Shown: piece by piece, positions 32,756 to 42,430 of the stretch
How positions within the stretch are numbered: position 1 is the stretch's first letter
How the letters are laid out: every line of letters begins with the position of its first letter
Origin: Erodium maritimum
Lineage: Eukaryota > Streptophyta > Magnoliopsida > Geraniales > Geraniaceae
DNA length: 64,000 nt
NCBI GenBank assembly: GCA_963921825.1
Contig: OY997594.1
Location: 56,033,675-56,097,674 of the forward strand
Direction of reading: 5' to 3'
The notes under the pieces: model-generated
Told to the model about the DNA's origin: nothing
The model's input: only the letters and a program-made list of their open reading frames with translations
The model's database searches: none
Program-made: the position numbers and the translations under genes

Positions 32756-34770
32756 TTTTTTTTTTGATCCGCGAAAGCATATGATAAATTACCCTCTCCT
32801 GAGGAAGAAAAAGGTTACAAAAAACCATATGTCTACAATCTGTCTACATATTGAAGGCGGAAGTTTAGAAAACAAAAGTAAAGCAGTAAACAAGGAAGGG
32901 TACGCAGACCCAGAAAAGTAAGGGTACGCAGACCCTGTAGTGAATGGGTACGCAGACCTAGTAGTGAATGGGTACACAGACCCTGAGTGAATGGGTACGC
33001 AGACCCTAAGTGAGTGAGAATTGGTTCGCCGACCCTGAATGAAAGAGAATGGGTACGCAGACCCGGAGTGAATGGGTACGCCGACCCAGAGTGAATGTGA
33101 ATGGGTACGCAGACCCTAAGTGAATGGGTACGCCGACATAGAGAGAATGTGAAAGGGTACGCAGACCCTGAGTGAATGGGTACGCAGACCCTGAATGAAT
33201 GGGTACGCAGACCCTGTGAGCAAGTGTATGGGTACGCAGATCCTGAGAGAATGAGTACGCAGACCCAGAGAGAAAGAATGGGTACGCAGACCCAGAATGA
33301 AAGAGGGTACGCAGACCCATAAGTGAATGGGTACGCAGACCCAGAAGAGCAAGGGTACGCAGACCCAAAAGAAAACGAACAAAAAGACGGCTAAAAAGGA
33401 GACTCATACCTGAAAAAAGCCACCATGAAGCACGAGCAGCAACTACCAACTACCACTCTTCCCTAAACTAAGCAGGAATGACATCTACTCCCTTGTCCAC
33501 AAAAGCTCCGAAAACCAAACGAGGTAAGGAGATCTTGCAGTTGCCGGTGGCCAGGACCACAACACAACAGGGACAAAAACCAATCCCAAAAACTAAACAG
33601 TCGAAATCCCAGGGACAGAGTCCATGCTTTCACCGGAGGCCAACCCCAAGTTGGGAATTCAGTCCACAGAAGTGGACGGGGCATAGGATCTCAATCGAGG
33701 AGCCAAGGGATCGGAAGGGAGAAGAAAACCTAACTTAGACAGAGAGGAGGGGAGAAGATATACCTGAACAAGACCACGAGCGCCAAAAGAGAGGAGTCCG
33801 AAGAACAACCAGCAGAGAAGATCAACCCAGCAGCAATGACGGAGACCCAGAACCACAACGATCCTTGTGAAGGAAACGCGTCCCACAACCAGCACCGGAG
33901 GTCGAAGCCAAAACCTGAAGGGTGGACCGTCCTTGAAGAAGCCAAGCGAGACACCAAACCAAGACGAATCCCCACCACACTTCCTCAAAGGTAAAACAAC
34001 GGAGTCGGGTAATCCGGAGGTCAACACCCAAACCGGGCCGATATCCTTGTAGCTGCTGAAAGAGCTGAAAAAAATCGGCAAACAACTCTGGCGAGGAAGC
34101 GAAGGGGCAAAACCGGGTCTGTCAGAAGTGTTGCAGGAAGTAGCTGGGCCAGGCCCAAGAAGAAGACCAAGCCCTTGGCCCAGCCCCCACACACAGGTCA
34201 GGCTTAGTCCAACAGCAGGCCCATCCAAGTAGAGGCACGAGCCCACAAAATGGAATGAGCCGTAAGACCGAGTCGGAGGCGAGACCCGAACCAGCCACAA
34301 CGACGATCGGCATGCGAGCCCGGCGATCGGCATGCGAGCCCGGCGACCGACCAGCGAAACCTGGCGACCTGCGACCAGAAGAAGCCAGCGACAGCAACGA
34401 TGAGCTTTCTCCATCAGAACCGGAGCAAACAAACCGGAGGAGATCTGCAGATCTGGCCAACGCGACTCCAAGAACCGTCTGCCAGCGAAGCCATACCCAC
34501 TGAAGCTTGAGAGGAAGCAACAGAAGCAGAAAGAGGCGTGGTCGGACGAAGGCCGGCAACCGAACAAAACGACCAGATCTTCCCAGGTTCAGACGAACAG
34601 ATCCATGCCAGAGAAAGAAGCCCCCAAAGCCCGAGTAACCAGATCTGAACTCGACCGAGCATCTTATCCAGTTTTAAAGCTAAAGGCAACACCTTTCTCT
34701 CCTTTAAACTAAGCAGCAGGACGTAAGCTGAACCAACATTCCTGTCCAATTCTGATTCCCAGTGATTATG
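32756..34770 (-). mobile_element. LINE-like unit with T-rich tail and internal minisatellite
   Basis: The left end is a run of T followed by GATCCGCGAAAGC, the form expected for the complement of a non-LTR 3' end. It directly truncates the copia 3' LTR. After the minisatellite (32897-33366) comes GC-richer DNA with a long but unrecognised minus-strand frame (34567-33659, no domain I can name). No target-site duplication was found and the right boundary is a guess, so classification as a non-LTR element is tentative. Confidence 0.4.
32897..33366. repeat. Minisatellite, about 19 units of GGGTACGCAGACCC
   Basis: Nineteen occurrences of a GGGTACGCAGACCC core (some TACGCCGACC or TTCGCCGACC) are joined by 7-18 bases of A/G-rich linker such as TGAGTGAAT. 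The core has matching ends GGGT..ACCC, so each unit can form a small hairpin. The array is irregular in spacing and sequence. Confidence 0.85.
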
Positions 34771-35313
34771 CATTACTCTGCCAAATTAGACATGAGAAGT
34801 CTGATATTCTCTGCACACCATCCATGCAAAGGCAATCCCTCCACATTGCATCATCCAAACATCCCCTCCTTTAGACAAAATGATAATTATAAATTACAAA
34901 ACAATACATTGAGTAAAAAGCATCGTGATAAATTGCATGAGCGATACTTATCTCGACTAATGAAAGAGCTCAGTAAGAAGGGAAAAAAATAGATCAAGAG
35001 TTTCTATAAGAATTCAAATCATTTTGATAATATTCAGTTTGATATGTTTTAGAAAGATGTCTACTATTCAAGAATTTATTTTGTCATCCAAAATATAAAT
35101 GTCAATCATATATAATGTAATGCCCATGTCAAAAGCTCATGATAGCTTATTCACTTGGTAAATGCTAATTTAATAGATAAAGCAGTTGGAAATGAAATAA
35201 AAAGATGGAAAAACCAGGTGGTCTCCATTCCAATTCTAGGATTTACCAAACTCTCTGTCTGTCCGGACAACCAATCGAAGCGAACATACCGAATTAATGG
35301 GGGTTGCCGATGA
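34771..35313. other. Upstream region of the kinase gene
   Basis: AT-rich, no coding sequence recognised; presumed promoter and possibly 5' UTR exon of the plus-strand kinase gene. Confidence 0.4.
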
Positions 35314-37113
35314 TCATCAAATCACGTTTTGTGTGAGAGGCTCAACAAGTCGCAATTCACATTATTTGAACAATCTTGTATTGATTTTCTTTTTCCTTGC
35401 CCTTCTTCTCCGACTCTGGCTGCCTTGGGATCAAGGCTTTGGTCCAAAGGGCCAAAGGAGGACAAGGACTCGGATAAGGAAAAAGAAAAGGATAAAAAGG
35501 AGAAAGATGGCTTCCTCGCCACCTGGTTCTCATGTTGCAGCAGCGCTAAGACCAGAAACGAGAATGAAAAAGTTGATGACGACAACAAGACCACCCAAAG
35601 AAGTCTCACCAAATCGCTTACCTTCATGACCAACATCTCCGTCAAGTCAGGTACAAATGTGTTACATAATTACCTTTATATGCAACACATCCTCGGTTCA
35701 TACTTGTTTCTCTCTTTGATGCCAATCCTGATCATACATTCTTTCTTGTTAATATAACCCATTTCTAGTATCTTTGATGTTATTTTCCTGAGATGGAATG
35801 GAAGGGGAGATTGTGTTTTATGATAATGATGGTACAAGTTTGTTTGATTAAGAATTGGGTGGCATATGATTAATGATCAATCATTGATTGTGTGCAGATA
35901 CGAGCAGGCTAATGGTTATAGCGAGGGAGGTAGCAAAAATTGGAAAGCCAAAGGAATCTACTAAGATATTCACATACCAAGAATTAGTTTCTGCAACTGA
36001 AAACTTCAGTTCTGATTGCGTGACTGGAGAAGGTGGATTCGGAAAGGTGTACAAAGGCTACATCAAGAGCATAGATCGAGTAATGAACACTATATATTTA
36101 TCTATCTGTCTATCTATTTTTCTCTGTCTCTGATGTTGTCATTGACTTTGTTGTGTATATATATATATATATATTAGATTGTTGCTATTAAGCAACTTGA
36201 CAGAGCAGGAAGGCAAGGAAGCAGAGAGTTCATGGCAGAGGTGACAATGTTAAGTGTGGTTGAAAATGAGAACCTTGTGAATCTGATTGGATATTGCATG
36301 GAGGGTGATGAAAGGATTTTAGTCTATGATTACATGCCCAATGGATCTTTGGAAAGTCACCTTCTAGGTATGTTCATTGTTCACACACCATCATATATAT
36401 CTAATATATATAATATATATGTATGTTGTTTCAGAGTTATCTGGTGATACCAAACCTCTTGACTGGGACACTAGGATGAAAATAGCAGCCGGAGCAGCTA
36501 AAGGACTTGAATACTTGCATGAAGTCGCAAACCCGCCTATAATATTTCGTGATTTCAAGGCATCCAATGTGTTACTAGACGAGAACATGAGCCCGAGGCT
36601 GTCTGATTTCGGACTTGCTAAGGTAGGTCCTTCGGGAGAATCAGAACACGTGTCCACAAGGGTGATGGGGACGCTTGGCTACTGCGCCCCCGAGTATGTT
36701 TCTTCCAACAAGCTTACCACAAAGTCAGATGTCTATAGCTATGGAGTTGTGCTCATGGAGTTGATCACCGGTAGAAGAGTCATCGACACTACTAGACCCG
36801 AAGAGGAACAGAACTTAATCATCTGGGTATGTAACAACATAATGTGTTGTGTTTATCTTGTAGGTACTAGGTATTTGTTGACAAGAATGAATGAATGAAA
36901 TTGCAGGCACAGCCACTCCTCCAGCAAAGAAAAAAATTTGGTGAGTTGGCGGATCCAGTGCTGGAAGATAAGTACCCCCCGAAGAGTCTCCACAAAGCTC
37001 TTGCGATAGCAACTATGTGTCTGAAAGAAGATTACGTAACAAGACCTTCAATTGGTGAGGTTGTGAATGCTTTTCAGTTTGTAATCAATGCAAAAGCCAA
37101 GGAGGAAGACTAG
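35314..37113 (+). CDS. PBS1-like receptor-like cytoplasmic kinase (RLCK VII)
   Basis: Exons: about 35420-35650, 35898-36079, 36178-36367, 36435-36826 and 36907-37113, with GT-AG introns and consistent phases. The kinase domain shows the glycine loop [11 protein letters not shown], catalytic lysine VAIKQL, catalytic loop [31 protein letters not shown] and [18 protein letters not shown]. The C-terminus ends NAKAKEED. This is the PBL/PBS1 pattern: cytoplasmic Ser/Thr kinases anchored at the plasma membrane that relay signals from receptor kinases in immunity and growth. The N-terminal exon is Lys/Asp/Glu-rich and has a possible palmitoylation patch FSCCSS. No in-frame ATG occurs between the upstream stop at 35311 and an internal Met at 35626, so the true start is either in an unseen upstream exon or lost; the given start is only the limit of the open frame. 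The usual MGC myristoylation start is not seen. Confidence 0.85.
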
Positions 37114-38358
37114 AAGCAGCTTATAGGATAGAGATGTCTGGCTGTCTTGTCTTGTGTTGTGGTAGATTCCATTCCCATTGGTTAGATGCTTCTTTCTTTT
37201 CAAGTTAATAGCCTCTTCAACTTGGGGACATGGATGTGTTGTTGTGTTTCTGTCTGTAAGGAGGGGTTAGATAAAATATGTCTGGTTTCTTTCTAGTATA
37301 CAATTTGTTTATGAAAGTTCATAGTGAAAGCAAACATGAGTCAAATTGTCAAGTTGTGGTGTTTGAGAATCCTGTAATTGTTGGGAGGAAGAGGAATGGT
37401 TCCATCATTGAGGAGATGCTTGGAAGGAGCTCACAACAGGTACGAGGAACATGAACTAGTATGGCCTGAGAGCCGCCTCTTTTGTCTGATTCATACATGC
37501 TCAAGCTCTCCATTTCCTTTCTTACAAGTGATCCTATGGTGCCCCGGAACAGCTGTTGCAGCCATGATATGTTTATCAGGTCACTGTTGTGCTTGACACA
37601 CTCACTCTGTACCACAAGAATGAAACAGAGGTATAGTATTAACGGAAGGAAGAGGAGAGTGTCTCTAACCCTTTTGACTAATTAGGCCTTATGTTTAGCT
37701 TCCGACATTACTTATAGCTTCTTAATTTGTTGGTAAACAAATCTGATTCTGAATTCTCATGCTAATCCTACTATTACTCAGAAACTCACTGGTGACCCAA
37801 TCTGCAACTTTTATATTCTGTCACCAAAACCTTGGGTTCATATTTCAGTTACAGAAATTGAAAACAGTTGAAGCTCACACATCACTTGCTGTTGAGGCGC
37901 CACTTCATTTTTCCTCCTCTTGCGTAAGCAATTTCCTTGAACTGTTTTTGTGCTTATATGGTCTGATACCTTAGAATTATCATTTTATTCACATGTCATT
38001 GCAAATTTCAGATATAAGAAATAAAATATTAATGTTTGAATAATTGACCCTATCACAGGGATTCAAGTGATTTGATCACATAAAAATTACACTCACTAGA
38101 CTGAACTGTTCCCCACTCATCCCATTACCATTTGCACTCCAATTCCAAACTTGTTATTGTGAGATGTAAATCATATAATCATCATGAGATTTTTGTTTGG
38201 TTTCGATAAATCATGAACTCCTTACCTGATTGATTAAGGCCAGTTTGAGTTGAACAAGTGCAATTTTCATGAGTGAAAACTTCATCCCCGTCTGTGTGAC
38301 TCTCTCCATTTACAATTACATGCATGAAGAGCAATGTTATGTGTATGAGCAGCATGCA
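37114..38358. other. Intergenic region between kinase and Ubl-repeat gene
   Basis: Contains the kinase 3' UTR. A short plus-strand open stretch (about 37350-37440, VVVFENPVIVGRKRNGSIIE...) ends at a donor-like CAG|GTACG, but it has no start, partner exon or recognised family. Otherwise no feature seen. Confidence 0.4.
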
Positions 38359-38364
38359 TATATA
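38359..38364 (+). promoter_or_regulatory. TATA box of the Ubl-repeat gene
   Basis: TATATA within GCATATATAGG, 56 bases before the start codon at 38420. This would place transcription start near 38390. Confidence 0.55.
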
Positions 38365-38419
38365 GGTATACAAGAGTGTAGAGAACAAAAGAAGTTGCTG
38401 ATAATTGAATAGAATCGAA

Positions 38420-39239
38420 ATGGTGCTCCCACTGAATCCGGATGATTTCGTTGCTGTGAACTTCACGGTTCAAAAGACGGGCGTAAAATTTGTTGAACTG
38501 TGGTCCTATTTCTTCCCAGCATCTCTCATGAAAGGCACACTTGAGCGTCTCCATGGACTTCCCGAACACGACCAAATTTTCGTCATGCACGGTCAAGTTC
38601 TGCCCCACGACTTCAAGTTCAGCCGAGACCAACACCGAACCAACCAAGGCTCCCACGTCACCATCGTCCTCGAAACCGATGTAAGACCATAAATCATATC
38701 TATATCGTTACTATTTGTTGTCATCTTACAATGTTAATGTCGTACGTATGTGTTACATGTTTACTTTTTGTTATTGAAATAAATAGGAGATAACGCTTTT
38801 GGTGACATGTGGTGATCGAACGATTGAGATGGAAGGTGTGCCCATAAGGTCAAGGATCTGGGACATCAAAGCCAACGTGGCAGGGGCTTTGAACGTGGAC
38901 GGTCCACAGTACTTGGACTTCAAGTCCGCCAAAGTAGGGGATCACTGCCTCGAGGATGAAAACCCGCTCATGATCTACGGCTTGGTCAAGGAGAAGTCGC
39001 GCCTCAAGGTGGAGATCAGGGTCAAGGTCCAGGTTCAGCGTGGAGATTCCGAGCCGTTCGATACAACCACCAATCCAAATCAGACGGTCGGGGAACTCAA
39101 GACAGAACTGGACCCGGTGCAGGACGATGACACGGAGATGAGCCTGACCGTTGATGGTTTCGAGCTCGTGGATGACTCTTGGATGGTCAGCGATTTCGTC
39201 GGAGACAAGGGCACTATTAAAGTTCGCATATCTAACTAG
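38420..39239 (+). CDS. Protein of divergent ubiquitin-like repeats (237 aa)
   Basis: Two exons, 38420-38680 (87 codons, ends ACCGAT|GT) and 38787-39239 (after ATAG|GAG), joined in phase 0. The start ATG at 38420 follows a short leader. The protein can be read as three ubiquitin-like units of about 75-85 residues. Unit 1 includes FTVQKTGVKFVELW, LERLHGLPEHDQIFVMHGQV and SHVTIVLETD. Unit 2 runs ITLLVTCGDRTIEMEG, IWDIKANVAGALNVDGPQYL and MIYGLVKEKSRLKVEI. Unit 3 runs IRVKVQVQRGD, TVGELKTELDPVQDDDTEMS and GTIKVRISN. Each has the beta-grasp pattern (strand, loop, strand, helix near a D/TVGELK motif, hydrophobic end), but none ends in the processing diglycine. It is therefore a fixed Ubl scaffold rather than a ubiquitin precursor. 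Function unknown; the coding sequence is open and ends at TAG. Confidence 0.75.
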
Positions 39240-39769
39240 TATCATCGCTGCTACTTTGGTCTATCGCTACAATAAATTAGCTTCAGTTGGTGGTACTAAT
39301 TACTAATAGGAACTACTACAATATCTAAGAGTTTCGTAAAAGACTCGTATTTATGACTTACATCTTGAGCAATATTGTGGGTTTTTTTTCCATATATTAT
39401 TATTATTATTACAGGTGCTTGGTTACTTAAATTAAAAATACATAGCAATAAATATAAACATTTGTAAGAAAAGGGCAAAGGAAAATTGGATGGAAAGTTG
39501 GTAGGTAGAGTAAATACTAAATAGGTTAAGATAGAGAGACATGAATTGATGCCCCCAATGGGCAGCAGCAGCACATGCCATATGCATAGGTTTTTACATT
39601 GGTGGACAAATTATTGACCCACTTAAAATTTTCAACTGTATTTTTGTTTCCTTAACTTGGAGGGGATGATAGTCACGTCCGGGCCCCCCCAATTTTTCTT
39701 TACAAGTAAATTTGTTAATAATTACACTTCCGTAAACTAGTATTATAGGTAGACATACCTTTGATTATA
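39240..39769. other. Downstream flank of the Ubl-repeat gene
   Basis: Likely 3' UTR followed by AT-rich spacer with a short (ATT)n run near 39397-39412. No gene. Confidence 0.4.
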
Positions 39770-40015
39770 AAAGAAAATAATTTAATAGTACAGCCAGATA
39801 AACCATCAAGCACCAAAACAAAAATAGTAAAAACAAGATCCTAACAGTAATGGATCGTAATATAAAATAAAGTAGCTCAAAACACCGAATCGCTTTACCG
39901 AGATGTTTAGAAGAGGACACTACGGTAACGTTTATCGATACCGATACAGCGAATCTGGATTGGAAGCTAGGGTAGAGAAGACCCATTTTTGGAATAGTAT
40001 TGTGGCGGACTGGAA

Positions 40016-40037
40016 CCCCCCCCCCCCCCCCCCCCCC
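40016..40037. repeat. Homopolymer of 22 C
   Basis: Uninterrupted run of 22 cytosines between TGGAA and AACATGTG. Such tracts are unstable and error-prone in sequencing, so the length is uncertain. Confidence 0.9.
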
Positions 40038-40131
40038 AACATGTGTCGTCCTCCCTGGAATGATAAGAGTAGGGCTCCAAAACGTGGAATTACTGACCTC
40101 TGAGATGGTAGGAGAGTACCGTACCAAGACT

Positions 40132-40898
40132 TGGTAGGACCACTTCCACCTAATGTCAAATGGGGCGGTGTCGTTGGCCGACCCCATACTTGATCTCGGA
40201 CTTCTCATTGACCAAGGTGAGGGTGCTTGACGCCCCCGACGCTAAACGATTTGCTCCTACGGATCGGGTAGAGCCCAATAGACCTCTGTGACTACCCGAC
40301 CCACAAGTGGGTAGGCCTACTAGGCCCGACACACGAGTGGGTGGCTGAATTGAAACAACATATCGGTCCCACCCAACGCGGTTTTGATCTTGGATACCCC
40401 CATACCCAGAATGCACCGGGTCAAACCATCCATTCGAATCGGAAAGCATCTGGGCCTCCCCACACCGCTATAGACCAGGTGTTGAAATTCTTGGGCCGGA
40501 TGACCATATTCTACTAGGCCTCGGCCCAACGAGGGGAGCTGAAGGCTCATTTGGCTCGGAACCCTAGTCGTCCTATGTCCTACATGCCGCCTCCATTTTT
40601 GCCCCCTGTGTCTAGCTTGTGCAATATCTATGTCACCATGAAGCTCCACCACCGACCTTGAGACGATTTTCGGAAGACTACCCTAAAAGCCATCATCTCT
40701 TCCGTGTCGTTTCTCCTCGAGTCTGCTACCTCCGGTAAGCCCCTTCCCCACTGAAACACACCTACAACTCCGAGCCCCCGGAGGCGTTCCGATGAGACCG
40801 GGCCCGAATTATCAAAATCCACCGGGTTTCTCATCATCGGATGTTGTTCGACTGTCCGGCGCCAAGGTCTAGGGCCACCCCCGAATTCAAGTGATATA
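40132..40898. repeat. Direct duplication, copy 1 (767 bp)
   Basis: Matches 40907-41674 over its full length; the only difference I see is one C in a short C-run (TCTTCCG versus TCTTCCCG, near 40702/41478). An 8-base filler GGTGGAAG separates the copies. Confidence 0.9.
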
Positions 40899-40906
40899 GG
40901 TGGAAG

Positions 40907-41674
40907 TGGTAGGACCACTTCCACCTAATGTCAAATGGGGCGGTGTCGTTGGCCGACCCCATACTTGATCTCGGACTTCTCATTGACCAAGGTGAGGGTG
41001 CTTGACGCCCCCGACGCTAAACGATTTGCTCCTACGGATCGGGTAGAGCCCAATAGACCTCTGTGACTACCCGACCCACAAGTGGGTAGGCCTACTAGGC
41101 CCGACACACGAGTGGGTGGCTGAATTGAAACAACATATCGGTCCCACCCAACGCGGTTTTGATCTTGGATACCCCCATACCCAGAATGCACCGGGTCAAA
41201 CCATCCATTCGAATCGGAAAGCATCTGGGCCTCCCCACACCGCTATAGACCAGGTGTTGAAATTCTTGGGCCGGATGACCATATTCTACTAGGCCTCGGC
41301 CCAACGAGGGGAGCTGAAGGCTCATTTGGCTCGGAACCCTAGTCGTCCTATGTCCTACATGCCGCCTCCATTTTTGCCCCCTGTGTCTAGCTTGTGCAAT
41401 ATCTATGTCACCATGAAGCTCCACCACCGACCTTGAGACGATTTTCGGAAGACTACCCTAAAAGCCATCATCTCTTCCCGTGTCGTTTCTCCTCGAGTCT
41501 GCTACCTCCGGTAAGCCCCTTCCCCACTGAAACACACCTACAACTCCGAGCCCCCGGAGGCGTTCCGATGAGACCGGGCCCGAATTATCAAAATCCACCG
41601 GGTTTCTCATCATCGGATGTTGTTCGACTGTCCGGCGCCAAGGTCTAGGGCCACCCCCGAATTCAAGTGATATA
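40907..41674. repeat. Direct duplication, copy 2 (768 bp)
   Basis: Second copy of the unit. The junction reads GGTGGAAGTGGT-AGG-ACCACTTCCACC, a perfect 12-bp inverted repeat with a 3-base loop, made of the filler plus the start of this copy. Confidence 0.9.
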
Positions 41675-42430
41675 TGTATCTCATGTCATCCACAACGAGG
41701 ACCATGCTGGCCAGGACCTCGATGATGACGTCTTCCTTATCCAGAAAATCATCTGGTTCCCCACCGATGAAGACCCTTGTGAGCTTGATTGGAATGCCCT
41801 CAAGGGATTTCATAATGGAGCTTGAAATAGGGAATTGGGAACTCGTTCGAGCTCCCAAAATCGAATCTAGTGCAAGTTATTGTTGAGTGAAGTAGGGAGT
41901 AACTATAGGATATTTAGAGGTTGTGGGAGATGGGAGAAGAGGCGGAAAGTAAAGAGGGAGAGACATGGTAGATGGCTAAAGAGATGCCCATCGTTGGTGA
42001 AGAGTAGTACGTGAGGGAGGAGTAAATGTGATGGAGGCGGACGAAGTGGGGGAAGGAAGGAGAAGTGTTCCTGGATGAAACTCAACCATACTCCGACGAT
42101 GGGATCAGGAGAAAAAAGAAGAAAGAAGCTCCATCTTTATTTGTCTCGAAAAGGGAAGAGAAGATGTTAGAGAAACAAACTCAGAACATGCGAATGAGAA
42201 ACTTAAGACATAAGAACCCGTCTTATCAATTTTATTAGTCAACACAATTAACATAATTGATGGTCAACAAATCGACGATTAACTTTACACTGCTTTTTGT
42301 TGAAGGACTGTACATGCTATACTACTTTTTTCTGAAAGAAAGATTCAATAATAATTTCATAAACCTTATATACTGAACTATTTAAGCGTTGTATCCACCG
42401 ATCGTTCTTGGGGACCCGAGGAACGACTAG

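Larger units (their letters stand above)
39770..42130 (-). mobile_element. Unclassified repetitive unit holding a tandem duplication
   Basis: The left part resembles the short LINE tails in base composition (A-rich, AAAACAAAAATAG words). The right part has a minus-strand frame (41858-41610, MGARTSSQFPISSSI...) that could be the start of a LINE ORF1, but no diagnostic domain is visible. It contains a 22-C run (40016-40037) and two copies of a 767-bp unit. Neither end nor a target-site duplication could be fixed, so this is a working label. Confidence 0.35.

Noticed and set aside
32897-33366. CRISPR-like array
   Set aside because: Spacers are short, A/G-rich and similar to one another, the core varies, and the setting is a plant nuclear genome. 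It is a minisatellite.
33659-34567. 302-codon minus-strand frame
   Set aside because: Ends in a repetitive unit, composition is Leu/Ser/Gly/Phe-rich with no recognisable domain, and an overlapping frame is also open. Kept only as part of the LINE-like unit.
37350-37440. Possible exon VVVFENPVIVGRKRNGSIIE... after the kinase gene
   Set aside because: One short open stretch with a donor-like end but no acceptor, partner exons or known family.
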